From the NCBI GenBank assembly GCA_004794785.1, contig SJOL01006475.1, positions 758,881-822,880 of the forward strand: a stretch of 64,000 nucleotides of DNA. Reading direction: 5' to 3'. The stretch is from Opisthorchis felineus (Eukaryota > Platyhelminthes > Trematoda > Opisthorchiida > Opisthorchiidae). Positions 21,061-32,697 of this stretch are shown piece after piece. The notes under the pieces were generated by a model. That model did not search any database. It saw nothing but the letters and a program-made list of their open reading frames with translations, and was not told the origin of the DNA. The number at the start of each line of letters is the position of its first letter. Positions within the stretch are counted from its first letter, which is position 1. Both the position numbers and the translations under genes were made by a program.

Positions 21061-24000
21061 GTCCTCCGTTTGACCGCCGCCTCCGAGTTTATTCAGTGCT
21101 TTTAAATGGGTGAAATTGTTTGTGCTACCAGAATTAATGGATGAATGCGACTCTGAACATCCTGAGCGACGAATAAACCAGCCTGGTTTAAGTAAAATAT
21201 CATAGCTGTCCACTAAACTTGTTAGAGGTCCAGAGATTAGCGGAAGGGAAATCAAAGATGTTTACCTCCAACCAAAACCTAAAATGATGGGATATTCTTT
21301 GAGCAGTGAACTAACTGGGTGATAAATCACCAGGATGACGGAGCCCATGGAAACCTAGGGGGAGTCACCAGCGAGTTCGTAAAAATAAAAACGGGATCAC
21401 GGCAGAAAAAGATGTGAATAGTTGTCTTCGCAAATCGGCTCATGACTATGCTCCGGTGAATGGTATCTTGACTTGAACCAAGAAAAGAATAATTCTGTTT
21501 GTCGAATGACATTGTGCTCACCCTGTTATGTAGTTTTTTTTAATTCGGCCTCATTTGTCTGTAAATAGCCATCGTTTTTCCGTCAGCTTGGATAATCCAC
21601 TGAAGATAACCCGACTGGTTGCAACCCAACACCAAGAGGCGAACGAAACACCGGTTCAAGTTCGCTGGAGTTAACCTATCAGTGACGTTAGTAACCGAAA
21701 ACCATATGTTTTGACAACTGAAAGGCCCACGGATCCACGGAGGTGCGCACACATAGTCATACAAAATTAGAGGCTACCACCCGATGAGATTTGAGTAGTC
21801 CTGATGAAATATTTTGTTCACTTCACGAACTAGCCGTAATTTGGGACTCGTACTGCATTGCATTATTTTAGTCCCCCATGTATTAGGGTGAAAGTATAGA
21901 GCGGCTTCTTCATGTGCAATGTTCACAGCTGAAAACTATTCGAATCCACTATAGTATGAAAACGTAGAATTCATCGAAGTTAATACTGACACAAACAAAT
22001 GGTGGTCCATTGGGCCGCAGGGTGAGTCAGAAACTTATTTACGGATGTCGTGCAAAAATACCAAATTGTCCCATACAGCATTTCAAGCCATATCAGAAAT
22101 TTCGAACCTCCCCTACTAATTCATGTTGATGGCTTGGACTGGAAAGCGACTATATTTTTGGACAACCAGATTACGAGTGGTTGATCCTCTTTCAAGCAAT
22201 TATTGGCGGGTCATTCTGATGACACCAAATGGAGATAAACTTGGAAAATCAAAAAATGCTGATATTTTTGCTTGGCATTATCAGAGTAAAGAACAGAGGC
22301 CTAGTGGTAACATGCAGCCGCAATCGGCTGCTAGTAGTCTACACAGAGGTGAGAGGGCGCAATTTTACTGTGTCTGGCTTTTCCTAGTATCTGAACTCTA
22401 AACATGCAGTGTAATCCGTGCATTTTGATTGAGTTAACAGAGCACCATGAACATGTGAATGGTAGCCACTTACTGTTACAGACAGCAGTACTTTTAAGAC
22501 GTAGATCCGGATCGCGAAACTGTGCTTAAGCTGAGTGTACTATAGATCGAGTCAGTAGACTCAGTGGCTGAGCTTGCCATATTTTCCAGATAGGAGAGAT
22601 CGGTTGGCCATTCTGCTCGATATGCAAAGGACCACGACTATCGAGTTAAGTAATGTCATAGATGCATTTCGGTTTTCATTGTGTTCGTCTAAACTCTGGC
22701 TACCGTATAGCAACTTATAATTAAGCGGCAGTACAAAAATCATCTTAGCAACAAGGGGTGGAACGATCAGATAAACATACGAAAAACCTGTTTTACAGCT
22801 ATTAAAGTGAGAATATATCAGCAGTCCTTTAGAGTGGTATGTATCCCGGGGGCGGCTAGAGTCCAGGAATGAACGCCTAACCCAGATGGATGTGAGTATC
22901 GAAGACTAACTATTAACACATCTGTTTAGAATGTTGTAGGCCCTAATGATGCCGTTACTGCCGCGGTTTGATGAAACGACATAATTGTGTGATTGTTACA
23001 TTAGATCAGTGGTACTGTACACATGTAGCCGACATTATCCAGCTCCTCAGTGCGAGAGGCTTATGAGAACGACCGAACTTCCCTGAGGTAAGAAGAGCTC
23101 CTACCAGAGGTATCCCCTGCCAAATCGCCACAAGCTCTGGGAAACTCACCAAGAAAAGTGAGAGGGGTCACAAAAAATAACTGCAATAACACAATTATTG
23201 TTATTTGAAATGAAAAGACGTGCCTGCTTTTGGTATAATAATAAGATTGCGAATATCATCCTGTCCATCATTGGCCGGTTGTTTTGTGAGCCAAACCTTA
23301 ACTGCTTTTCGTTACGGATGGACGAAACTTGGCGTTTGTGAATCTTAAGAGAGTCCTACGTGTAAAATATGCTTCCCTTGGGGCTAACGCATTTGTGACG
23401 CATACACGCACCCTGTAAGACACAAGGCAACCGATACAGATCCATGCAGGAAACAGCCTACACTAGAAAGTCTGTGTGTTCTCAGGTGTGGTGTTCTTGG
23501 TTCGTTGGAGTAGTATGTCGAACTAAGGGTAGAATTCAGGGGACGTAGAATAAAAGCCTTTATATCATTAGATTCCAAGGAGCAAAAATTTTCAAAAGGA
23601 TTCTTCTAGAAGTTTCGTGGAACCAACTGAGAATCCTTTTTATTTTCGAATAAAATTTAGGGTAATTGCAGCCCACAGTGTCACAAATGACTAACTATTA
23701 GTGAGCTGTTTTTGGCGTAAAAAACATCGTCCAAATTTGTTGGCGATGTTGATATATCTAAATCTCCTGCTTACAGCTATCGTGCCCAGTTGGGTAAGAT
23801 TTGCCCCAACCACACTTGGAACTCACTTTATTATTCACTTCAAGGGCGCTTTTATTCATTAGTTACTTTAATTATTACTGTTATTATTTATTGTTTATAC
23901 ACACCCTCAGCCAAGCTGATATCCCTTATGTGCCAATACGATTTAAACAACTGAGTTTAATATGCCCCATCCAGACTTTCCATAATGGTCACGTGAACCG

Positions 24001-24473
24001 AGCAATGCAACTGCAGGCCAAGGTGGTCGCACGCATCGGATGGTTCGCACATGAGTATTATGAGGTGCATTACTAAGTTCTGTTGGGACAGCTGTAACAC
24101 ACTAACACACATTCCGTCAATATTCCCGTTGTTGACCTCTGCAATCGTATTTCCGATCAACTTAAGTGCGATCGTTGACAGCATTAACTTGGTGGCTAAC
24201 TCAGGCTCATATACCGTAGAGAAATGGAACACGCATCGTGCGACTCAAGGATCCTGACCACGGAAACAACCCACTACAAAATAGTGGGAGATGGAGATAG
24301 AAGCTGTGTCGCGGCAGATGCTGCACACGAAGACCTAAGATATGTAAAGGTCCGGCTTTGGCTTCAATGACACAGCAGATTCTATAGATGAAGGTGATCT
24401 GATACTGCAACTTGGGATGTACAACCACCTGATAGTGGTTAACTTGTTCGAAATGTACTCAGTGGGGCACCAT

Positions 24474-24475
<2 letters not shown>
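21061..24475. other. No confident gene; several weak candidate frames
   Basis: A plus-strand frame at 22123-22401 (WTGKRLYFWTTRLRVVDPLS) is followed by a CAGA|GTAAAG donor-like site at about 22296. It could be an exon, but I see no clean acceptor. Minus-strand frames at 21040-21255, 21327-21521, 21540-21764 and 22561-22743 are open for 60-74 codons, with ambiguous splice sites. A TTATTATTATT patch lies at about 23870-23890. Confidence 0.3.

Positions 24476-24509
<34 letters not shown>
24476..24509. repeat. (AT)n microsatellite
   Basis: About 17 uninterrupted AT units. It ends about 35 nt before the hammerhead repeat at 24544. The closeness may reflect insertion beside, or expansion next to, the element. 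Confidence 0.95.
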
Positions 24510-24511
<2 letters not shown>

Positions 24512-24543
24512 TCATCAACAGATGGTGCCAGTTCTGCACTACT

Positions 24544-24655
24544 CACTACTCATAAGGTTGCTGAAAATTCTTCGACAGCCCATGACCGGTTTCGCCCTTC
24601 TTGGGGCTCATCAGGTAGGCGCAGTCCCCGAGTTTCTGTCAACCTTATGCTCTAC
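24544..24655 (-). repeat. Hammerhead-repeat ribozyme module, minus strand
   Basis: Full-length ribozyme half of the repeat family, on the minus strand. It is joined directly, without the usual spacer, to a plus-strand 5' module at 24656. The two halves of one element therefore face opposite ways, unlike the collinear copy at 32468-32697. An inversion, or template switching at the hairpin, would produce this. Confidence 0.9.
24551..24649 (-). ncRNA. Type I hammerhead ribozyme, core intact
   Basis: Read on the minus strand: distal stem I CATAAGGTTG (24649-24640) pairs with CAACCTTATG (24560-24551). The proximal stem I strand GCCTAC leads into CUGAUGA (24614-24608). Stem II is GCCC/GGGC with loop CAAGAA. 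Then GAAA, ACCGGU and the cleavage nucleotide C17, with cleavage predicted between 24584 and 24583. All catalytic positions (C3, G5, A6, G8, A9, G12, A13, A14, C17) match the consensus. The weak points are an A-C mismatch at the 1.1/2.1 pair (stem I return strand begins ATGGGC) and a stem III without a loop. The known role of such ribozymes is self-cleavage of multimeric repeat transcripts, as in schistosome Sm-alpha satellite and Penelope-like elements. Confidence 0.8.
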
Positions 24656-24743
24656 TGGAAACATCACAAACGAGAGATTCAGCTGGGTTCCAGGTGAGTC
24701 TCTCTGAAAACCAAATTTGTTTGCAAATGAGTGTATTTCGCTA
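24656..24743 (+). repeat. Hammerhead-repeat 5' module
   Basis: Carries the imperfect hairpin GAGAGATTCAGCTGG / CCAGGTGAGTCTCTC (13 of 15 positions pair). Then come CAAATTTG, TTTGCAAATGAGTG and TATTTCGCTAA, as in the copies at 32.5 and 39.0 kb. The hairpin's 3' arm contains CAG|GTGAGT, a consensus 5' splice site. Confidence 0.85.
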
Positions 24744-27700
24744 ACCTGATTAGTTGTTCTGCTAATTCTGCTCCATACGGAACAAGCCCGTCTTTCGAAG
24801 GGAGGCACTGAACGTATACAGTAGTCCAGCGACCATTGCAGACGGTCCGCATGTAGCCGCTACCGCCACTGCATTCAGAAGTGCTCAAACTGCTTACTTT
24901 TTGTCACAATTTTTAATCACTGCAAGTCATTCTGAAACCACGGATTCTAAGAAATGTTAATTGCACAGCGCTTTCACACCTTCATATGCGGCTTTTCGTT
25001 TGATAACGCGAATTTTAACCTGTAATATTTTCTATACCTGTCCTTCAAGTGATTGTACTGGGCGGTGCATCTCTCGAAAAAACCCTGGTGTAAAAATTCA
25101 TAAGTTCAAAAGGAAAGGAGACCAATAGGGAAAAAGCGTTAACTAGTTCTTGTTCTGAAAACAGACAAATGTTTTTGGATTGATATTTTGATGCTGTTGA
25201 CATGTTCATGTTCGGTTTTGCCCATACTAAACCTGTCGCGCTCTGCAGCTTTTATCGGCAACCAATGGGAGGATTGAGTCCTTCATTTACTCAGATTTCA
25301 TTGCACTTCTCAAAGTGATGCACGTATCAAGCACTTAACTTCTCACTACAACTTGAGCTGTCCACATTTTCTCACGGTTGCCACAATCTAGCTGACAGTA
25401 AGAAACAAAAAGAATGAGCCTAGGTATATCAATGTAGCAGTGGAAAGCTGGCATATGAAAACTTCGCTCGCCGGCAGACAGATACACAAGATTTAGGTAT
25501 CCACTGCATTAGCAAGCAGGTTCAACCAACATTTCACACCTGCGCTTGTACAGTATCATTCAGCCGGTGGCTAGCAATGGCCAGGCAGCAAGTAACCTGA
25601 GTCAACTTATGTATCATAGGCTGCCTTGCATACGGTCGTTGTGCCGGAGGATGTGGTTTGCCTAGTTAACGGACCGAATAAAACGGTACTAGCCACTGAA
25701 CTCTCGGTTTTATGGAACACCTTGGTATGTAGTTGAGCGAGGCGGAAGTGCAGTCGGCAGAAACCGTAAGGGAATTTTTAACCTTTGACTAGACACATGC
25801 AGGTATTTATATGAGCGATGGGAAATAAAATGGGACTACGGTGAGACTGATGGGGGGGGGGCAAGAAGTACCTGGTTACCGCCAAATAAACTCCGATTCA
25901 TGCACACACGTGAGTACCAAGTTGCACGAAATCCATACTTACATTCTTCCAGTACATATAGAGAAAAGGGTGGCTTATCGCAGTTTTCATTTTCTTGTGT
26001 GATCAATAAAAATTCACTTTGCTTCAATGAATCGTCATGTCTGTTGAAGTATTAAGCATACTGAAATTAAACCCGCGCACATGTCTTCTGAAGCGATTCA
26101 TCACTCGGGTTGATTTGTTATAATATGTTATGACATGTCAAAACTATCTGACGTTTTCCCTAGTTTTCAGAACATGCTAAATTCCTTCAATCGGTCACCC
26201 TAATCACATGAACCGGAGCCCAGGCTATGAGACTAACTATAACCTGCCTGGACATCTTAAGCCCTGTAATTTATCCCATGATGGAGTGTTTCCTTCATAG
26301 AGTTCTCTTCTGTAGAGTGAGTGTTACGCGTCCCAGAAAGGTTGCACAAAACGACCAGTTATGCGTGTTTGTCTGTCTTATCAACAGTAACTGAATGTCA
26401 TGCGAAATTAAGGGTCAATCAAAACAATACGTCGTGTTATGTTCTCATCTACTGACCCAATCGTGTGTATGCTTTTCAGATTAACTCGTTTCGTTTAAAT
26501 GTCAGACTACTTTTGATATTTGTTCTGTTCCTGATGACAGTCACTGTCCATTGTTTACATTGATATCGGCCTAGGTGAGGAAGCATCTGATGGGGTGGCA
26601 AAGCAACTGGGCAAACGGAGCCACTCCACCGATGTCCAGGTGTTCGCCTGACAAGTTGGACTGACTGACAAGCTCATCTCATGTGTTGCCGTTACTTTCC
26701 TAATCGCGAATCAAATCGAAATGGCAGGCACAACCGTCTCTCTTTGGCTTTCTCTTCAATCTGAACGCACCGTCAACATAACGTGGATATAGAGAAGCAG
26801 CACAATGTATACTTTCAAGACCAATCTACCTTCCCCCCACCCTCTCTAATCCGAACTCTTTATTCCCTGGGTGAATAATGAATGCCAGTTAGGTTATCTG
26901 CCAGAGGGCTAGAAACAGGGCATAAGCTATAGAGCGGTATTATCAATCAAGCTGTTTTTGTGTGCCGAGTACATTGATGAAGAACAAAAGCAGACTATCT
27001 TTAGTAGAAAGACATTAGCAACGTGTCTGCGTACGCTTTTACGCCTGACGACAGTATTGCGTGCCTTCTTGAAAGACTTGAGAATGTGCTGTTGTTGTTA
27101 TTAAACTACATTAGCATACGGAAGAGGCGGCCGCAATCTGGTTGAGGACATGGTTAGTCTCACTCTCTATTGTTCTTTGGTCAATTACCAAGGTGCCAGT
27201 ACCGAGTGTTCAATCATGACGAAATGCTGGTGTCTGGCTGCGTGAGTAGGCTACAATTCCCAAGTGCCACATGTTTCCGGGGGGAAATTTCACATGTAAA
27301 TGTTCACAAACGCTTTCGGGGACATATATTCGGACACAACAACACACGTACATAGAACTCACTGCGGTGAAAAGACAAAAATTGCATCAATTTATAGTCC
27401 ACGTACAGCCACATCATTAGAACAACAGCTAGAGCGCTGCAACACCTGTCCTCGGCTGGACGGAAGATGCGAAGTGCGGTCTAATTGGGGCGAAATGTAT
27501 TACCTACAACATTGGTTGTCAAGGCAACTAGAGTGTTTCTAAGCCAACAGGAGCAGCATAATCGGACTTTCTGAATAAACTTCTACTACTGGCCTGCACG
27601 ATGAAAAATCTTAACTGTCGAGAAATTGGATTGAAATAGATTCTGTAGCTATGAAACTTCTGAAGTGCCATCAAATTTGTCGGTAAAACACTTTGAACTG

Positions 27701-27942
27701 ATAGCAACTGTTGTCCAAAACTGACTGTAGGTGGGGGTTTGCATATTTCAAACAGACTACACTGGAGGCTCACCAGGCGCCACAGCATACACGGTCATCA
27801 AAGAGGACAAATCATTCTACCATGTGATGGTGAGTGGCTTTTTGATAAAAACTTAACTGAGCATGACCTGCTACTGTTTGCAGCCCCACTTTACTTTCCA
27901 AACGAAGGTTGATCTTCACACACTTCCAACTGAGAGTGGTTC
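24744..27942. other. No confident gene
   Basis: Open frames reach at most 86 codons (27528-27788, minus) and are not splice-bounded. A run of nine or ten G lies at about 25852-25861. No other repeats or RNA genes were recognised. Confidence 0.4.
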
Positions 27943-28036
27943 AATAAGCCGAGTGAAATCTCAGGGGTTAGACCTGTTTGATGAGCTCCAAGAAGAGCGA
28001 AACCGGTAGTGAGCTGTCCAATAGTTTTGATCAGCT
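27943..28036 (+). repeat. Diverged hammerhead-ribozyme repeat, plus strand
   Basis: Aligns with the ribozyme module. It keeps stem II GCTC/GAGC with an AAGA-type loop, the GAAACCGGTA junction and a GTGAGCTG return strand. The core begins TTGATGA instead of CUGATGA (C3 changed to U), and the 5' strand of stem I no longer matches GCCTAC. It is predicted inactive or very weak. Confidence 0.75.
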
Positions 28037-28473
28037 TTATTTGCACTGTAATTTCAAGGGAAACATTTCCTTATCTAGACTTCCTGCATCACTAAACCCT
28101 TCTTAAATGCTTCATTCGCCTCGTTGGGAAAGCCTGGTACAATATCATAGTCCTCGTTTAATATTCTATTGCCTTAGAGCGACCATGCAGTGATTTCCTT
28201 GGTACCTGTCTCTCACTGTTTATGCTCCACACTGATGAATCCAAAACTATCCTCGGGAGTTTTAACTTTTGAGTTGGTGACACAAATGTCAAAGAGCTTC
28301 CCTGAAGAGAAAAAGCAAAAATTTACCACCAGAAAGATGTAGATCAAGCCTATCCAGAGGGGAAGCTGATGTGATGTTTTATGAACCCTCATTGATTAAG
28401 CTGTTTGATGGTGGCGTGATGAGACTTGCCAGTTTTAACAGAGGTTTCGTCATGTCTGTGAGAAGCCAAGAAG
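28037..28473. other. No gene seen
   Basis: Spacer between the hammerhead relic and the SINE. Only short open frames; no signal was recognised. Confidence 0.45.
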
Positions 28474-28616
28474 CACTGTACAGCTGTTTCATCTTTATTG
28501 GGAGTCGCCAGCCGTGCGCATCTCACGAAACTCAGATAGTTTCGAACCCGCGGCCTTCCCGCCAGTGGTTCGACACTTAACCGTTTAGCCACGGGCTACT
28601 GATCAGCAGTGTGGTT
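28474..28616 (-). repeat. tRNA-derived SINE, well-preserved Pol III promoter
   Basis: On the minus strand, GTGGCTAAACGGTTAAGTG (about 28594-28576) fits an A box. GGCCGCGGGTTCGAAACT (28555-28538) contains a near-perfect B box, GGTTCGAA. The spacing fits a tRNA 5' half to T-arm, so the head is tRNA-like. Behind it lies a non-tRNA body (GTGAGATGCGCACGGCTGG and onward) shared with the copy at 10108-10245. Two copies in the same orientation that share both head and body identify a SINE family rather than a lone tRNA pseudogene. No tail microsatellite or target-site duplication was resolved. Confidence 0.75.
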
Positions 28617-31600
28617 AGATCTCACTTAAACAATACATAGCGCCATCCATCCTTCACTTATGGAAATCACATCACGTGGCCACGTATTGACTTGTCCCTC
28701 GAATGACGACCTAGCAGAAAGAAGCCTTAGTCACTCCCGTGAAATTATTCTTCCTCTAAGCTAATGCGGTTTCATTAGATAAAGAATGAAAAAACCTTAA
28801 CATCACAGCATGTGTACCTCTCGGAAGAGAACCAACTTTTTAGGTAAACTCACTTCGAGAGGCATTCATGTTAGTGATTTTTTATTTATTATTATTATTA
28901 CCCTATAGTTCCGGTTTCCTACCAAGGTTTGTGGAATGTGAGGTGACACTCAACACATCAAGAAGCATCTTTTCTCTGCTTTCGTTCATCAAAACTTGGG
29001 TGATGTAAGCGGCCATATTATGACATCATACTTCGACAACTCTAGTTTTTTTGTCATGCATGGTATTAGCATGCCTTAGTCCTTTTACTATCTTATCCTT
29101 GGTCATGCGCACCTTGGGTATCCTGATAATCAAACTTTGAATAGTCACTTTGAATACAACGAACTGTCGCCACAGAAAATCGGATGAGGAGCGTGTAAAC
29201 TCTAGGTCCAGAAGTAATTGCCACGAATTAACACAAACCGTTCACTCCATCTGCACTGCCTCACAGATAACTTTTGAGACCAACTGACATTGGTGCCAAG
29301 GTTAGGTTTAATAGGCAAGACATGTAAATAATCCATGAATTTGGTTGGAGGTTCGATGACAATTTTGGAGTATCAAATAACCCTATTCTTCGGCTGGTGA
29401 GAATTGAAGGTGGACATGTTGGTCGACAGTGAACAAACAACTGAACTCCTGATAACTGTTAGCAGAATCCGAACAGTTTGCGGTGAGTTGAATGTAGCAC
29501 TGTGAGTAGGATTCCGATATCACTGTAAAAGGTGAGGTAAGCATGCAGAGGCTACTTGACCATCACTAACTGACACAAGAAGGACGGTGTTCCACATCAT
29601 AAACAGTTTCAAATGCAAACGGAATCGGTCATACGAGGTATGACGGGGTTTCAGAGGAAGTGACTGACCTGTCTTTCCAACTGTATAACACGTTTTATGG
29701 GAGTGATAAGTCGTTAGGTTAGAGAGGTATTTCACAAAGTTTTTGGGACGGCGATTAGCTGTTACAACCGTGAGATACAACAAAAAGACTTAAAACCCTT
29801 TACTCCATATAGAAAACCAACTTCTGCCAGTCGTATCCACAGAGCTGAGTGGTAGGAAAACTGTAGTTTTCCTTCAATTCAAGGACGCACACATCTCGGT
29901 CCACATCAAACTGAAAGCTGGACCAAAACTGTACTTATGGAACTGCTTATTTACGCCTGGTCACCACAACCCTTTAGAATATATAACGAACTGGTTCCCA
30001 AAGCGTGACGGATCATTCAGCGTCTGCGGCATTCACTTACAGTTGATGTGTATGCCAAAATTCTATGCCCGCTGCAGAGCCTCGCACCTTAACAGAATGG
30101 TTAATTTCTAGCAAGAATAATCGTTGACCCTGAATTGCCTAGAATACTAATAAGTCTTTTTTGTGGAGCATTTGCCCGGTGTTTATAAGAATACATTTAG
30201 TTGTCCCAAAGAACTCATCTTACTCGAACATTTCTCAATAATCTGAAAATATATTAAACCTTTCACAAAAAGGAACAGCATCATCCCCACAAATGCCTCG
30301 GAGCTTCAGACAGATGCAGCAGAATCAGACCACTAGTCAGTGGTCATACTTTATGCTTGCCTAAGAAATTAGAACCACAACATCAGCTCTATTGGGATCC
30401 CGCCAATGATGTATGTCACTATCGACCATAATCGGCACGAGCCACATCCCGATTCTTCTAGCGTTCAGCACGAAAACCTCTACGGACTTGCACCAAGCTA
30501 TTTTATCTGTTGACCCGTACAAGTCTTACCTACTTAAGTTAACGAGCTTTTGCTCGACTTTTAGCACTTTTAGGCCATTTAGTCCTAGAAAATCTAGGTA
30601 TGTTGGCAAGTGCATCATACTGGTCAGCCATACATTTGAGAGATAATAAATGCAATCTACATTTTCTTCTAAACCTGATAACTCAGTTAACAGAGTGACT
30701 GAATACAAGCAAATGTACTTACATATTTTATGAACGTATTGTTCTTTCAGAAAATGTGCAGTACCAGAACAGCGTTTCATACGTATGAAAAGGATTGGGA
30801 CCAGGTTCTGATGACCGTCTCAGAAAGACCGATGTCATCAGTGGCTACCAACCGCCCTCAGCAAAGGGTGCATTATATAGGGTGTATCCTAACTGGGTTG
30901 CTATGATCAAATGGCGGCTCCACGTTTATAGTTGTGCTGACTGCTCACCATGAAATTTATTTGTGTCTGTTTTTCTAACGACTAACTGATTGCTTTGCGT
31001 TAGGCTTCAAAAATGTTCACCAGTTTGTCCAAAAGCAACTTCACTTATGGCTCTGTTATCCTACTATGCACGATATTCGTGTCTCATACAGGGAAAACTC
31101 TCAGCACTTTTGTTCTCATCCGAAACATTAAAGTAGTGTAATACTCCCAATTTCCAATGCATGGGATAAAGCCGACTCTTGCATAGTATAGATGCGGTCT
31201 CATTCCGCTTAGAAAAGCAGTCAATCTCTCACGGCTGATGTGGACGCTAAGTGAGTGATTGCGGATAAGGCCGTTAGTGGAGAGAATTTCATTGCGATTT
31301 ACGAATGGTTTTACTAGTCTTATTATGATTTGCTGGGATTATCTGCCAACAACCAATTTGGTACTTTTCCAAAACAAAGACTTCCGGCCTCATGATTTCG
31401 TCAGCAAGACCACGGTAAAGCAGCGGTGTCTTTTATACACATAGGCCACAACCCATAATTCTAACCACCTGTGTAGAACGTTCGTTGATGTGAACAGTAA
31501 CTGCGCTCAAGGGTAAAATTAACTTTGTTGCCTTTCTGTCATGAAGCCGCTGTCCACTGTGGGTGGTTGAGTTCGTCTCTAAGCGAAGTAGCGTGTTTAT

Positions 31601-32467
31601 GCGAAACAGAAGTAACTATACCGGATGATCATTTTAGCGGCTTTGCAGATTTCAGTCAACAACAGAGCACCTTGTTCACACTGCCTTCTGCTACAACACA
31701 CCTTTCAGGACAAAATACGCCTTAACGGAAACACGTACATATCCTGATGATTGATAGAAAAGAAGACGGTCCACTCAAGAACACTTGTATGGTAGAGATG
31801 GATGCGCCGTCTATACTACGCCCCGTTCTCCAGTGAACGGAACAGCACCTAGCACCACTTGTGGTGTGAACCACTTCTAAAACTGATGGCCGTCAAGAAA
31901 GACGAGTATGACTTTGCAGGTTCGTGCTTCTGATACCACTGCATCAGTAGCCGGATACTCGTTGAGTACACTTCACCATACTTCCAGGATTTTTACGACA
32001 AACAAGCTATGAAGAGGACATGGGTGCCAGTTGTACTGCTTTGCACGGAAGTTTGAAACTTTAAGTCCACGAAGAGTTCAATAATGATGAGATGCTTCTG
32101 GCTTTTAGATCATTCTTTTCTAGATTAATATGAAACTCGGGGCTATAAGTCTATCCTGGAGTTAGGAACCACAAGGTAAGAACCCACTCTGGGCTTGGGG
32201 TTTCTCTGAATTAATGACACATTGAAGGACCAATGGTCTGCCCTTTTCACTGACGAGTACAACCGTACGTGCGCCCACAGAAGGGTGAGCATTTGGGGAG
32301 CGGGTCATTAAATGGGGAGTGTGATTTCGCACAACGATACTCTGTGTCATACATTCGTTTAAAATAACTGTCAAAACAATGCTGGTAAACAAAACGAGCA
32401 CTGTACACGCATTTCATCGACATGCACCCACAAATTGACCAAACCTTAAACTCGAAACACAACTACC
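28617..32467. other. No confident gene
   Basis: Open frames are at most 87 codons and not splice-bounded. A (TTA)n tract lies at about 28879-28901. No further repeat or RNA was recognised. Confidence 0.4.
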
Positions 32468-32697
32468 ACTGGAAACATCACAAACGAGGGATTCAGCTGG
32501 GTTCCAGGTGAGTCTCTCGCAAAAGCAAATTTGTTTGCAAATGAGTGTATTTCGCTAATTTCGTGCATTTTGATCTCAAGTAGAACATAAGGTTGACGGA
32601 AACTCGGGGACTACGCCTACCTGATGAGCCCCAAAAAGGGCGAAACCGGTAGTGGGCTGTCGAAGAATTTTCAGCAACCTTATGAGTAGTGCATTAC
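32468..32697 (+). repeat. Complete collinear hammerhead-ribozyme repeat (reference copy)
   Basis: The best full-length element: ACTGGAAACATCACAAACGA, then the ~33-nt imperfect hairpin with an internal CAG|GTGAGT, then CAAATTTGTTTGCAAATG and TATTTCGCTAA, a ~40-nt linker, then the ribozyme module, ending AGTAGTGCATTACG. About 230 bp in all, with no open frame, so it is non-autonomous. Other copies can be read as truncations or rearrangements of this order. No flanking duplication is obvious. Confidence 0.9.
32586..32684 (+). ncRNA. Type I hammerhead ribozyme, best-preserved copy
   Basis: Distal stem I CATAAGGTTG (32586-32595) pairs perfectly with CAACCTTATG (32675-32684). Proximal stem I GCCTAC (32615-32620) pairs with GTGGGC (32652-32657), with one G-U. 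The core CUGAUGA is at 32621-32627. Stem II is GCCC/GGGC (32628-32631 with 32638-32641), loop CAAAAA. GAAA is at 32642-32645, then CCGGU, with cleavage nucleotide A17 at 32651 and predicted cleavage between 32651 and 32652. Every invariant core base is present. Stem III is ACCGGU: self-complementary but with no loop, so one molecule can barely close it, while two could pair to give a dimeric ribozyme. This matches the short stem III known for retroelement hammerheads. Confidence 0.9.

Noticed and set aside
22123..22401. YWTD-like beta-propeller exon
   Set aside because: A few residues (WTGKRLYF, VDPLS) resemble LDL-receptor class B repeats, but the defining YWTD is absent and no acceptor was found.
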